A stretch of DNA of 64,000 nucleotides from NCBI GenBank assembly GCA_003991915.1, contig RQTK01000761.1, positions 185,340-249,339 of the forward strand, given 5' to 3'. Both the position numbers and the translations under genes were made by a program. The stretch is from Elysia chlorotica. Its lineage: Eukaryota > Mollusca > Gastropoda > Plakobranchidae. Under the pieces are notes generated by a model. The model searched no databases, was not told the origin of the DNA, and worked only from the letters and a program-made list of their open reading frames with translations. Positions within the stretch are counted from its first letter, which is position 1; each line of letters starts with the position of its first letter. Positions 11,651-24,193 of this stretch are shown here, piece by piece.

Positions 11651-13044
11651 AAAAATTATGTTGTTAAATAAAAGGAATGTCAAGAATTTTGTGTATACAC
11701 ATAATTATGTGGTGGATGTGTAAGCTTTTATTTTTAAACATGTATAGTTTCCAATGGGAGTGAAACATGAAGAGATGAAAGACTGAAATGCTGTGAAATA
11801 AAGACTGATTGACATTTTGACGTTAAGATTCAGTTGAAGTAGACACTTTATAAAATGATTAACATAATAATTAGTTGGTTTGCATCATTTATAGGCCTTA
11901 CAAGTTTACCTCATTTTAAAGGATTAAAATTTGTTTTATGTCAATTGCATTTATATAGTTGTTTGCTTTGTTGTTGTTTTTGTTCTAAATCTATTTTTAC
12001 CCTTTTACTCTTTAGCCTTAATCATTTTGGCAACTTGTCTCTCTAATGAAATATAAGTTTTGTCTATGCTACAGTCTGGATGAAAGCAGATATAAGGCTT
12101 TTTAGAGCTTTGTCTATTACATACATTGCCATAAAATATCTTTTCATGAACCGTAGGCAAAACTTATAAATTTTTTTTAGGTTGTTGTTCAACTTGTAAA
12201 TATTAAATTTTAAAACAGTTCAAACCAACAAAAATAAGACCGTGAACTCACATGCTGATGATCTGAGACCAGTATTAATCCTCATTTGTAAAAAAAAAAA
12301 AAAAAGAATATGGACCCAAGTTACATTAAAGTATGGAAAACACTCTTTCAGTTTTACTGAGTAAAGCATAATAATCTTTTTTGTGTGAATGTAGAACCTC
12401 TGCCATTGCCTCTACAAAAATGTGGCCATTTTCATGTGCATGTTTGACATTTTTCCATCTCCATGTCTCTTGGCTATATATACATCCAGCCTAATAATCT
12501 TTCTTAAGACTTGCTTAAAATATTCAAAAATTGAAGATGGTATATTTTAAAGACAAAGTCTCCATGACAAGCTGACTCTATAGATTCTTTTTAACAAACT
12601 GGAGGAGGAAAACAAGGATTCTTCTTTCTTTCTTTCTTTCTTTTTTTGTTGTTTTGGTATTGGTATTTTGAAGACAAGCTAAAAAGGGTAATTTGGAAGA
12701 ACATGGTGCTATGCTAAAACTATAATGGTCAATAGTATGCTGATGTTACCATCTTTTCTATGAAGCTTTACAGAATACTTCTTCATCATATGTAGACAGT
12801 TTGCCAACCCAATTTCTTTGCCTTGTTTTTCCCCTTGTAATTTTATTATTTTTCTTTACATGGGCCTAATAAAATTTAAACAATATCCCCAACTAAAGCT
12901 AGGGTTTAAAACACATCATATTCTCATGTAATTGACGGACGAGTTAAAATCTTGCCTCTAAATCAATAAATCTCTTTATTTGTATATAAAGTAAGTAATT
13001 TGATACTGTTTCCTACTATAGTGTGTTTTTTAATCCTGAAAACA
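11651..13044. other. MRPL13 3' flank and intergenic DNA
   Basis: Begins with the likely MRPL13 3' UTR (AATAAA at 11667 and 11797). The rest is AT-rich with short homopolymer and TTTC runs (about 12615-12645) and shows no coding signal. Confidence 0.5.
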
Positions 13045-13115
13045 TCCTGTGATGTCCACAATATAGCCTATTAAGTGCTGCTGTTGGACGTTAAACCAAC
13101 CCAACCATGACTGCA
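13045..13115 (+). mobile_element. SINE 3'-end fragment
   Basis: Contains only the tail of the family: 'gtccacaatatagcctat...gtgctgctgttggacgttaaaccaacccaac'. Confidence 0.65.
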
Positions 13116-13189
13116 ATTCATGTACACCACATTAGGATTTACACAAGAGCTAGATAAGTGGCTATCGGTCTTATGAAGTTAATTCCTTA

Positions 13190-13580
13190 CTGACTTAATG
13201 ACTTATCGCGTCCGTCCCAGTCTGCGACACCTCGACAGCTTTCTCTATATGTGATATGATTTGTCTCCACCCTTCCCTGCTCTGGGCAAGTTCACAGATC
13301 TTTTCAAAGCCTAGAGTTGTGTTCAGTCTAATTGGATGATCTATCAATGCTAGGTCTCTGTTGAGCACTATTTGGCAGAAATTTTTAACGTTTTGGTGCT
13401 AATTTCTTCTTTTAATGTCTTGGCTTCGAGCACTTTGTGTGTCCATATCGGAACTGCATCTGTTGTGCGCCGTTCCGGACGAAATCCACTAGAGAGTGGT
13501 AGAGGTAATTTTCTGCCTTGGGTCGTATTCTGATCACTGTTAATGGATACGGCTTTCCGCAACGAATTTTAGAATATAAA
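13190..13580 (-). other. Unclassified repeat-like segment with degraded reading frames
   Basis: Less AT-rich than its surroundings, with an open minus-strand stretch of 64 codons (13562-13368) followed by further interrupted frames. The composition change and broken coding look suggest the relic of a mobile element. I cannot name the family. Confidence 0.3.
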
Positions 13581-13605
13581 GGTAATTGGTCCCAAATTAT
13601 TCGGT

Positions 13606-14015
13606 GTCGTACATGTCAAATAAACAGATAGCTGATCCTTATTTCTCTTGTTGAATTCGTGTTAAATTTTAAGATTGTATTTCGGCACGTCAGCACAGCA
13701 ACGGCTATTATTGTGCCCATGGCCTCCTGTTAAAACAATAGACGCCACACCAGTAAGGATGGCTCCTTGTTTTATTTTGTAGATTAGTAAAAACATAAAA
13801 ATCGTGTGCAAAATGGTCGATTAAATTTCAAGTACACTAGTTGAGAAAGGAAATATCACTTATTGAATATATTACAGGAGCGTGGTCGCATTCAGTCTAC
13901 TGACAGTAATCCTGGAGCGGACCCAAAAAGGAATTATTCCATAACGTTAAACGGAGACAAATATCAGCTGCCAAGCAAAAAGTTTAAAAGATTAGAGAAA
14001 AAAACCCATTGCCGA
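13606..14015 (+). repeat. Second copy of the dispersed repeat found in MRPL13 intron 4
   Basis: Similar to about 8390-8685 over the words CACGTCAGCACA, CACACCAGTAAGGATG, TTGTTTTATTTTGTAGATTAGTAAA and GGAATTATTCCATA. This copy is longer: it keeps about 100 bp (13825-13930) deleted in the other. A 70-codon open frame (13863-14075) includes a Lys-rich stretch, but I cannot assign it. Confidence 0.7.
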
Positions 14016-15087
14016 TTGTTTTGGTGCATGTTTTTGTTTTTGTTTGTTTGCATAGACAGAGAAGATAGGGTTTAATGAGAATGATCTCATACTGACATCA
14101 ACCCAGAATCAGAAAGCAAAATGAGCACAATTATTGTCGTTCCTAGTGTCCAATATGGCTATAGAAAATTTTTGCTCTACGCACTTTATATTTATTGTGT
14201 TTGTGTCAAAATCGTGCGATACGCACTACAATTATGTGAGGCAACCAGGGTGATTTGTTTCAATACAATCATTAATTAATCGAGCCCCCGAAGGGAGCGA
14301 TATTCTCTCTAAAGGGCTGGTATTACGGCACATGCACATACAAACGTGTATTTTAACCCTGGAAATAAAAACCAAATGTGCCGATTATAAAGTTACAAGA
14401 AAGAAAAACCAATAAGTTTTAAAAAAAGTGCCCGGACCTAGGGTTACGCACATTTTTAAATACTATAGATTTTTCTAAATGGTGCATTACAATTTTAGAC
14501 CTAGATCTAACAAGGCACAAAAAAGGAAGTACGAAAGATTACGCCTAATAACTATAAGACCTAGATACAGTGTATATAAATTCTGATAGGCCTATGCCTA
14601 TGATAGATCCTTGATAATCTAACGATTTACTATGTGGAGAATGGTTTCACAAAAAAGTGAAAAGAACAGAAAAAGAAGAAACACGTGCATAATTAATAAG
14701 AATTCCCATAGATATATGACATTTTTAAAATTGCTCCTTACTGTCGAACTCACCAATAGATCTCATGTGGGTTTATATTTTTCAAAAGATTTACACTCCT
14801 CGACTTTAATAATAATAATAAATTACATTTATTTAGCGCTTTCCATTTTCAGAATATGTTTAAAAATCTCAAAGCGCTTTACATTGGATACACTAAATAC
14901 GCATACATCATAGGCCTATCAATCAGCATGCAATTAAAAATTAAATATTAAAAGTTAAATCTTAACCAAACAATATACATAAGAAGAAATGTAGACGTAA
15001 ATAGTATGCAGCATATACTCATTATCAGAAAGAATATAATAAAAATGATATAAAATGCAACACTGTAAAGCTGCGTAATAGTATGCA

Positions 15088-17486
15088 ACCATAAGTGAAC
15101 AAAAGTTAATGAATTAAAATTGAAACCTTATCTCATGGAAAAAAAAAAACAAAACAACAGACTATCACGAGAGTCATAGGTAAACAAAAGCGCTACCATT
15201 TAAAACCGATACTAATTATGCACAGACAGATGCAAGATTTAATAACTAGTGTAAATGGAATTGAATTATACTATCTACGTAAAAGACCGACAGGTAAAAA
15301 CAAGTAAAATAGGAACCTAAGAACTGAAAACACGTTTGAAAAGATGACTCTTCAGATCTTTTTTAAAGGTCTCAAGGCTTGCACTCTCCCTAATCTCTCG
15401 TGGAAGAGAATTCCAAACATGTGGTCCCTGAAACTGAAATGACCGGTCGCCAAATGATTTTAAATTAGTTTTAGGCGTAAAAAGTAAAGTTTTGTCATTT
15501 GTAGATCTTAGAGAGCGAGATGCCTTGCTCAGATTAAGGTGCAAAAGTTCTTGTAAATATTGTGGGGCCAAATTGTTTAAGCATTTAAAAACGGTTATAG
15601 CGATCTTGTATTCAATTCTTTCTTTCACGGGCAACCAATGTAATGATTTTAATAGGGGCTTTACATGCTCATTTTTCTTTTTCTTGTAAATTACCTTGGC
15701 CGCGTGATTTTGAACTTTTTGAAGTTTATTTAGTTGGTCCACCGATAGACTAGAGAGTAGTGCATTGCCATAATCCAGTTTGGATAGAACCAGAGACACC
15801 ATTAATTTTACAGTGACATCAAAGGTCAGGTATCTTCTTATAAGACTGATACGACTTATCTCAAAATATAAAGTTTTACACAATGAACTGACTTGATCAC
15901 TCATAGTTAGACTTTGATTAAAAATAATGCCTATATTCTTTGCCTTTTGAGATGGTACAACATAACTTGAATTTATTTCCAAAACCTTTTTGTCAGTCTT
16001 CTTAAGTTCATATGGCTTTCCAAACAAAACAACTTCAGTCTTTGACTCATTGAGTTGGAGCTTATTTTGTGTCATCCATGCTTTAAGGTCAGATATACAG
16101 CTTTCTGTCGTCCTGAATAACAAGTTAAGATGTTTTATATTTAAACTTTTGTATATCTGTGTATCGTCCGCATATTGGTGGTGTTGCAGATTGTAATTTC
16201 TTACTATGTTTGCGGTGGGCTGCAGATAAATTGTAAAAAGAATAGGACCTAAAACGGAACCCTGTGGAACACCGAATGGTACCATAAGTGAACAAAAGTT
16301 AATGAATTAAAATTGAAACCTTATCTCATGGAAAATAACAAAAAAAAAACAAAAAAAAAAAAACAGACTGTCACGAGAGTCATAGGTAAACAAAAGCGCT
16401 ACCATTTAAAACCGATACTAATTATGCACAGACAGATGCAAGATTTAATAACTAGTGTAAATGGAATTGAATTATACAATCTACGTAAAAGACCGACAGG
16501 TAAAAACAAGTAAAATAGGAACTTAAGAACTGAAAACACGTTTGAAAAGATGACTCTTCAGATCTTTTTTAAAGGTCTCAAGGCTTGCACTCTCCCTAAT
16601 CTCTCGTGGAAGAGAATTCCAAACATGTGGTCCCTGAAACTGAAATGACCGGTCGCCAAATGATTTTAAATTAGTTTTAGGCGTAAAAAGTAAAGTTTTG
16701 TCATTTGTAGATCTTAGAGAGCGAGATGCCTTGCTCAGATTAAGGTGCAAAAGTTCTTGTAAATATTGTGGGGCCAAATTGTTTAAGCATTTAAAAACGG
16801 TTATAGCGATCTTGTATTCAATTCTTTCTTTCACGGGCAACCAATGTAATTATTTTAATATGGTCTTTACATTCTCATTTTTCTTTTTCTTGTAAATTAT
16901 CTTGGCTGCTTGATTTTGTACTTTTTGAAGTTTTTTTAGTTTGTCCATTGATAGACTAGAGAGTAGTGCATTGTCATATTTTATTTTGGATATAACCATA
17001 GTCTCCATTAATTTTACAGTGACATCAAAGTTCAGTTATCTTCTTATTTGACTGATACGTCTTATCTCAAAATATAAAGTTTTACACAATGAACTGACTT
17101 GATCACTCATAGTTAGACTTAGATCAAAAATAATGCCTACATTCTTTGCCTTTTGAGATGGTACAACAAAACTTGAATTTATTTCCAAAACCTTTTTGTC
17201 AGTCTTCTTAAGGTCAGATGGCTTTCCAAACAAAACAACTTCAGTCTTTGACTCATTGAGTTGGAGCTTATTTTGTGTCATCCATGCTTTAAGGTCAGAT
17301 ATACAGCTTTCTGTCGTCCTGAATAACAAGTTAAGATGTTTTATATTTAAACTTTTGTATATCTGTGTATCGTCCGCATATTGGTGGTGTTGCAGATTGT
17401 AATTTCTTACTATGTTTGCGGTGGGCTGCAGATAAATTGTAAAAAGAATAGGATCTAAAACGGAACCATGTGGAACACCGAATGGT
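15088..17486. repeat. Tandem duplication inside the LINE (units 15088-16280 and 16281-17486)
   Basis: Two adjacent head-to-tail units of 1193 and 1206 bp share left ends (ACCATAAGTGAACAAAAG at 15088 and 16281) and right ends (CCGAATGGT at 16280 and 17486). The 13-bp size difference comes mainly from an A-rich tract near the left end. The right-hand unit carries more substitutions and frame breaks, particularly about 16850-17050. Confidence 0.9.
15317..16285 (-). pseudogene. Reverse transcriptase C-terminal fragment of the LINE, open for 322 codons
   Basis: This frame begins inside the reverse transcriptase domain (GVPQGSVLGPILF near the N terminus) and keeps the catalytic YADD motif at about residue 40. 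The thumb region and the C-terminal block with WNSLPREIRES and SLETFKKDLKSHLF follow, ending at a stop at 15317. The first fingers/palm motifs and the endonuclease are missing, so it cannot be a working element even though it is uninterrupted. Its duplicate at 16523-17460 is broken into several frames. The open state of this copy is odd beside its decayed twin and suggests that the duplication copied a younger sequence or that decay was uneven. Confidence 0.85.
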
Positions 17487-17890
17487 AAAATAACCTCCTC
17501 AGAAAAGAAGTTCCAACTTTTACACGGAGAGTCCGAGATCTTAAATAAGATTCAAACCACGCAAGTGCATTTCCTTTAATGTTAAAGCTAATTTTAGACG
17601 ATTTAACAGAATTTCATGGTCGATTGTGTCAAATGCTGCACTTAAATTTAAAAGGCTAAGCAAGCAGACACTACCAGAGTCAAGACTAACAAATAGTAAC
17701 AATAATGTCATTGAAAACACGTAAAAGGGCAGTTTCTGTTGAATGTAGAGCCTTATAGGCAGATTGAAAAATTTCTCTGAGCTTATTTATTTCAAGATGT
17801 TGTAAGAGTTGTTTCAGCACGACTTTTTCTTTAGAATAACTAGATCTAATGGATCACGAAGTTTGGTTTCTTTTGTTTTATAAATTAACG

Positions 17891-20069
17891 GTAAAAAAAG
17901 TTATGACTTCTAAAGGTGACAGTGTACTGGACGAAAAATAGAGCTACATTCATACAAAAGTTCAAGAAGAACGGTGCTGTAGTTAATCCTGTAGAGGTGA
18001 GCAAAATCGAGCTTATTATTTTTTGTAATGGTATAGAGGTACAGCACAGGTGTCTATTAATATAACTCGGCGAAATACAATACTAGATCTATAAAATATC
18101 AATGATTTTGTATGACTACCAAAGTTATATTTTGATCTAAAAAAAAACGACCCCAATCGTACACTATTAATCAAAGAATTTTTTTGGAAGTAGGTTGCAT
18201 AGGGGCCTATTTCTTTTCAGGTGAAATTGTGGGCAATGAAGAAAGAAGATTGATTTCCTTCTTTCCCCTATTTTTTGTTGTTGCCAAAACCGGTACATTT
18301 CATTGCTTGATGCTGAATGAAAAAAAATAATAATGAGGGGTAGATTTACTATGATTGTAATAATAAAATGTGACCGCACTTTCTCGTCACCTTCTCTCCA
18401 CCTCAACCAAAGACCTTATAACAACAAACTTGTTAACTCGACTAACTTGATAGCTTTCGGTTTCGCTTTCGCTTTTAGTTTAGGTGATTTCGTTATTCCA
18501 CTACCAGACTGGCATCACCCATAGTATTATACGTTTTACTTCTTCGCAGGCTTTCTTCTACAAATGAATGAATAACTTAATAATAGTATAGATATCTTGT
18601 GATTTTACTACTAATTAAGAGAGGTATGATATATCTAATGATGGATCTAGATCTAGACCTTGATTTCTATTAATTATGATCTATAAATAATAGACCCATC
18701 TATTTTATGTATAGATCTACACGTATCTAGATTCTAGATCCTATATTTCACGGACAACATAAAAACGTGTAATAAATGATCATACAAAGTTTAAAACTCT
18801 TGATGCCCATATTAAATAGTCTTATGAAATAGTAAATTGGGACTCAGACTCCTTAGCCTTCCCAATGCGGTCTGGGACCGTGCAGCCCTAGCTCTGTTTA
18901 CATGTTTAGGCTACAATTAAATTTATAAACGAGTTTGGTGAGATGATGCAACATATAAAACTTAATTGACCTCAAACGTTATCCTGCAAAATGATGTTAA
19001 TAGGAACATTTATGGACTGAGCTGGTTAGTGCTTTCCAGTAAAATTATAATCAGCGAAGTCTTGTAATGATCTGGAGTTGTGGCAGCTGTGCTTGGTCAT
19101 AAAAAGGCGTCAGGAGAAGCCAGAAGGGGAAATTCTACTGTATCCTTTGCTTGCCAAATTCCAAAAACCAACTTGGTCATCCTCAGATTTGCAGCTTCAT
19201 TACTTGTGTCTTGGGCCACTCCTCAATCAGATCAGATTACAGACCTGATTCTTTTGACTCACCACTACACCACTCTGGTCCCTCCACACTACTAAGTCAA
19301 GTCACCCCCTGTCTCTTTGTTATCTAGCTCAGTCTTTCACTTTCACTGGACTTTAAAATAAAAGTACCTACTTTTTTAAACGCCCTTTTCATTGTTCTCA
19401 CAGTGATGAAACGCATAATACTCAAACCCCACTGTTCATGGAATCTCTTCCTCTTTGTGCATTTTCATTGGATGATTGATCTAATTAGTTTGAATCAATA
19501 ATTTACTTTTCTTTTTTTTTTTTTTTACATAAATTTTGGCTATTACTTATACTAAGTGCCCCCCACTTCGATTGATTGGTAATTTTTAAACGAGCTATTG
19601 AAAAAAGAAATTTTTTAAACCTTCTAAGACTATCAAAATGACAGTAAATGAAATAATATCAATATCTAGGGCAAAACGTTCAAAAAATTGCAGTTGTTTT
19701 TACTGTCAATTTCAAGTGTTTTTCTGTTCAGAGCAATATAATTTTAAAAGATCAACTTGGTACAACAAGAACTTTGGTATGGCCAACTACATAAATTTGT
19801 TAATAATATAATTTAATAAATGTCAGATAAGCAACAAACAAAAATGGTTTTATATTCACCAATTCCTTTAGTTCTTCTGATGTCTAATTAATGTGATTTG
19901 GCCATAGAACACACAACCATTTTTGAGACTAGTACATATACACCCACCAATTCATGCCTGTTGTTTTAGTTTGGCATAATAGATGCAAATTGAAATTCAG
20001 GAGCAATGGGATAATTTGATAATTCTCCGTACATGTATGTATTTCCTCAGTTTTATCTCATAAATCAGA
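17891..20069. other. Intergenic region upstream of ALG14
   Basis: AT-rich, with CTAGATCTAGA-like motifs at 18640-18735. Around 19270-19220 the minus strand reads GTGGTGTAGTGGTGAG, like a tRNA A box, but no B box or cloverleaf follows, so at most a very decayed tRNA-derived repeat. No exon was found. Confidence 0.4.
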
Positions 20070-23000
20070 ATGTGGATTGTGCTGATCGGCCTTTGTTTGA
20101 TAGGAGCCATTTTGCTGTTGTCAGTCTTGTATCTCCTCTCTGGTAGGAAACATGTGCCTAAACGTGACAAATCCAAAGATACTGTCTCTCTGCTTGCTGT
20201 GATGGGATCAGGTAATGATTTATCACTGGTGTTAATTTTGAATAGCTACTAAATGTATAAAAATCATTTCTGGCTGGCTTTCATATCATTATTTATATAT
20301 AATCCACTTGCATTTGCTCAAGGCATTCAGCAGAATTTTCATCAAGCAATAAATTAAGCATTCAAAGCTTATTTCTGTTGCGTTTTGGTAAAAAGTATTA
20401 GAGTTCATACTTTTTTAAATTAGCAACATTATATATGCTATATTACTAATTAGCTTGCAGCAATTTATATCGTATGATCAGAAGTAATGCCTTATCTCTA
20501 TGTTTATTAAAGTACCATTATAATATTTTTATTTCCATGGTCATGACTACAAGGTGGCCATACAAGAGAGATGCTTAGCCTAGTCACTGCCCTGGGAGGC
20601 CATTACAGTCCACGCTATTTTATCATAGCAGAGACAGACAAAATGAGCGAACATAAGCTGCAGCAAATTCAAACTTCAAACGTAAGACTTTCTCCAACTT
20701 TAGCATAATTTACTTGAAAGTCTATTTAAAATGAGTCAGGAAACAATAAAACTTTACCGAATGTAAAATGTTTTTTTCTTTACCTTTTAAAAAAATATTA
20801 ACTACTTCTTATCCAACAACTATGCAATAGAAGAAGAAATTGGATCACTTAATAATAAAACATGGTACTCTGATTCAATAAACTTAGATAAGCTTGTACA
20901 TTGCCAACGGAGAACATGCACCAAATGACCAAGTAAGTATTTACTATAATTCAGGTCACAGGCTCTGCCTTGGAATATGTAATATCATAATAGGTTGTTG
21001 TAAATTGTTTTCTCAACAGAGTGAGATAATCTATATTCCAAGAAGTAGAGAGGTAAAGCAGTCCTATATAACCAGTATATTATCAACAGTGAGAGCAGTA
21101 CTGTTTACAGTTCCAGTTATTTTCCGATTAAAACCAGATGTTGTAAGTACCCCTTTCTTGATATTTTAACTGTTTAAAGTAAATTCCTATCAACTGAATT
21201 GAATAAAAAAACTAAAAAGAGTCCTATCACATCTTACTCCAGTCTTTAATGTTTTGCATTATATACTTAAATCGGGAAAGTATCAAATTAGTTTAGTTAG
21301 TACAGTCCTGTTCAAGCGACCAGCTATCCACCACCCCCTTGATTTTTTACTATATAAATGCACCCCATAAAAAGACCACCTCTCCAACGCGACCACGACC
21401 ATCTATTTTCTCTACCAAAATGGCCTTTAACCTGTTAAAGCGACCACAACATAACACCATTTATCAGTCTTGACCATGAAAGGTGCGGCAAACAAAAGAT
21501 GACTTAACATTCGATATGTTTGTTTGACATACTTCACTGACCACCACGAGTCAGTGAGTCGATGTTGGGAAGATTGCGTGTCTAGACAGGTGTCAGACGA
21601 GAAGGCCTCGGTGAACTGCGGATTGTAACTTCAAAAGACCATGAGTGGAGGTTCCATAAATGGTCGTTGCTTCCTTTTATGGTCATCAAACTTCCACTCA
21701 GTTTTACATAAAACTCGGATTATGGAAAATTTGTCTTCAAACTCATTTGATCCATTGTGACAGCAGTGCAGTTTAACCTCTGAATAAAAATGAAAACCAA
21801 GCAAAGCAAGAAGACGTTAAACCTTCAACAACGCATTGAAGTTATCAAGTTGGCGGAAACGGGAGCTTCCCAGCGTCAGTTAGCGGAGACATTTGGAGTT
21901 GGAAAAACTCAGATCCAGAAAACCTTGGAAGAGAAAAGCAGACCACCTTGCAAATTTTGACAATGCAGCTCCTTTGTGTAAAAAAAGAAACCAAAGAGTG
22001 ACAGGCAACGAGGAGATCAACGAACTTGTGTACAGGTGGTTTACCAATGCCACACAGCGCAAAATCAACATCACTGGCCCGATGCTCAAGGAGAAGGCTT
22101 TGGAATTCGCATCCGACCTTCATGTTTCCAGTTTTTTGGCTTCCATTGGTTGGCTCCAATCATTTAATGGGCCGCACGGCAGTCCTAAGCCTGCGACAAC
22201 CACATATTTTTGTGGTTGGGAACTCAAGAGGGAAAGTTTTGACCTGTCCAAGACGACCACTTTGACCCAGGATCTTCAGTGGTCGTCTTAGACAGGTTTG
22301 ACTGTAGAATGGGGGATAAATTGTGTTTTATCTAAATATTATGAAGTGTGATACCTTTTTGATTGTCAAGAATTTTCATTTTACTGTTTTGAGCAAGGAA
22401 GTTTTCTTCTCTCAATGTTTTTTTTTCTTCTTTTAGATACTCTGCAATGGTCCAGGTACTTGCATTCCAGTATGTTTTGCTGGCCTTTTGCTCAGGGTTG
22501 GTACCATTCTGATTCCTTATATTTTCTTTCATGTAAAATGCAGGGGTGGAACAGGTTTATTTTTTTCCGGATTTCAGTGGGGGTTTGCTCTATCTAGGTC
22601 TAGGGAATGCCATTTGAACACTTTTTGGCTTGTACTTAAACTTAAAGCACACTTTTTCATCTTCTTTTTTTCTCTCTCGAATTTACAGCTTCTTCTCCAT
22701 CAGCTCTCTTTCTCTCTCCCTCTCTGACTCTCAGCTTTATAGTTTCTTTTTTCTTCTCTTTCTTTCTCCTTCACAGCTCTATAGCTTCTTCTTCTTTATA
22801 TCTTGCACTCACTCTTTCGGCTTTAATAAAATCTTTTTCGTCCTCTTCTTTCCTTTTTCTTCTTCTCTATCTCTCTCTCTGTACCTTTCAGCCTCTTCTT
22901 CTTCTTCTACTATCCTTTTCCTCTTTCTTTCTCCCTCTTCCTTAGCTTTCTAGCGCGTCTCTCTCATTCTCTCTCTCTCTCTGAAATATCAAAGTTTTGG

Positions 23001-24193
23001 TTATCGGTTACTTTTCTATTTTAATGGGTCACAAAGATAACCCTGAGATATGGAAAGTGTTAACTAGCATCAGGTTATTTGTTTTATTTTACATATCCCT
23101 TAATTGTATAGTTACTTAAGTCAGTTGTTTGGTCATGGCAGAAAAAAGTTCGGGGTTTTTTGTTTTTAACACCTGGTTCTACCCTTGCAAATGTAAATTT
23201 TTTTTCTATCTGATGATATTAACATAGAGTAACTTATAATTCATTAGAATAGGCTCTTTATGTTTTATCATTTTTTTAATTCATAAAAAATATATGTTTC
23301 CCATTTATACATCAAATAAACCTATCTGAAACCGAATCTAGTTGGATGAAAGGTTGCCATTTATACAAAGAACATACCTAGGGGAAAGCTATAATTATAA
23401 AGGATGCAGTTGATCAAAAGTCAAAATGCTCAGATGTTTAAGTCACCTGACACAGTTAAGTGCCATAGTATGTTGGGTAGTATCCTCCTTAAAAATCTTT
23501 AGGACATTCAACCAGGAGAGAGCTTTGCTTTCTTAGACCAAAGATTTGTGCAGCGTACAGATGGTCCATTATAAGACTTTTACCTCAACCTTTTTTACTT
23601 TTTTCAAATATCCTTTACTCTTGTGCCTCTTCTGCTTTAAGCACTAAAAGTCTTAATGCGGAGTGCACAAAATGTGACAATGGTATCTTTATTTCTTGAT
23701 TAACCTCACCTTATCTCTCAACAATCTCCCCCTCCTCCGTAAGTCTATCTCATTTGTTAATAGCTGCCGCTACTGATATTCTAAACATTTCCTACACAGA
23801 CTTCATACTACACATCACAATCTCCTGGACATTTGTGTTGCCTCTTTATTTGTATTTAAAAAACCTACTCATATGTTTCATGTGATTTTTTTAGCTGAAT
23901 CAGCTAAGATTTCATTGCACTAAGCTCATTATGTTTGAGACTCTCCATACTGAATAGCGCATTAATGTCTCTGTTCTTTTCCATAAGTGTGCATTAAAAA
24001 AAAAATTGTTTACCCCCCACAGGTGACTGGACTGCACAATACAACCATTGTTTATGTAGAGAGTTTCTGTCGAGTGAAATCTTTGAGTTTATCTGGAAAA
24101 TTGTTGTACCATTTGATTGATGATTTTTTTGTACAATGGCCAGAATTGAAACATAAATACCCTCGTGCGAAGTATATTGGAAGGTTGTTTTGA
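20070..24193 (+). CDS. ALG14: UDP-GlcNAc transferase subunit ALG14, 6 exons, 222 aa
   Basis: Membrane anchor of the ALG13-ALG14 enzyme, which adds the second GlcNAc to GlcNAc-PP-dolichol on the cytosolic face of the ER. Exons: 20070-20211, 20554-20681, 20888-20932, 21020-21142, 22437-22496, 24023-24193; phases agree and give 223 codons with TGA. Features: N-terminal hydrophobic anchor WIVLIGLCLIGAILLLS (residues 2-18 onward), the GSGGHTREM glycine loop across the exon 1/2 junction, YSPRYFIIAETDKMS, IPRSREVKQS, the LCNGPGTCIPVC motif, YVESFCRV, and a C-terminal VQWPELKHKYP...YIGRLF. Length matches the family (about 216 aa in human). The 45-bp third exon is the least certain because it rests on splice sites and phase. 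AATAAA occurs 19 bp after the stop (24212). A Tigger-like relic lies in intron 4 and a pyrimidine tract in intron 5. Confidence 0.95.
21303..22304 (+). mobile_element. Tigger/pogo-like DNA transposon, deletion derivative
   Basis: Imperfect terminal inverted repeats begin CAGT (left CAGTCCTGTTCAAGCGACCA; right end, reversed, CAGTCAAACCTGTCTAAG) and are flanked by TA on both sides (21301-21302, 22305-22306). Inside, from 21790, a frame reads LNLQQRIEVIKLAETG and QRQLAETFGVGKTQIQ, the CENP-B/Psq-type helix-turn-helix. After a frame change comes NEEINELVYRWF...GPMLKEKALEFA...SIGWLQSF, the second CENP-B-type DNA-binding domain. The DDE catalytic domain is gone. It lies within ALG14 intron 4. Confidence 0.85.
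22646..22987. repeat. Long polypyrimidine tract in ALG14 intron 5
   Basis: About 340 bp in which the plus strand is overwhelmingly C and T (CTTCTT, CTCTCT, TTTTTC variants), with only scattered purines. Confidence 0.85.

Larger units (their letters stand above)
14803..17890 (-). mobile_element. L2/CR1/Jockey-group LINE fragment, 5'-truncated, with internal tandem duplication
   Basis: On the minus strand, from 17890 downward, the RT region is recognisable by AFDTIDHEILLNRLK (around 17630-17580). Next come GVPQGSVLGPILF and YADDTQIY, then the C-terminal block FQGPHVWNSLPREIRES...FKKDLKSHLF. The 3' end is at about 14803: the GTAAAGCGCTTTGAG...AAAGCGCTAAATAAATG tail followed by (TTA)n, typical of L2/CR1-like elements. 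The 5' part (endonuclease, N-terminal RT) is absent. The RT segment around 17460-17800 has frameshifts. No target duplication could be identified. Confidence 0.85.

Noticed and set aside
19220..19275. tRNA gene suggested by an A-box-like word on the minus strand
   Set aside because: No B box, no acceptor stem and no cloverleaf can be drawn.
19080..19295. 71-codon frame upstream of ALG14
   Set aside because: No splice context or recognisable domain; overlaps a decayed repeat-like stretch.
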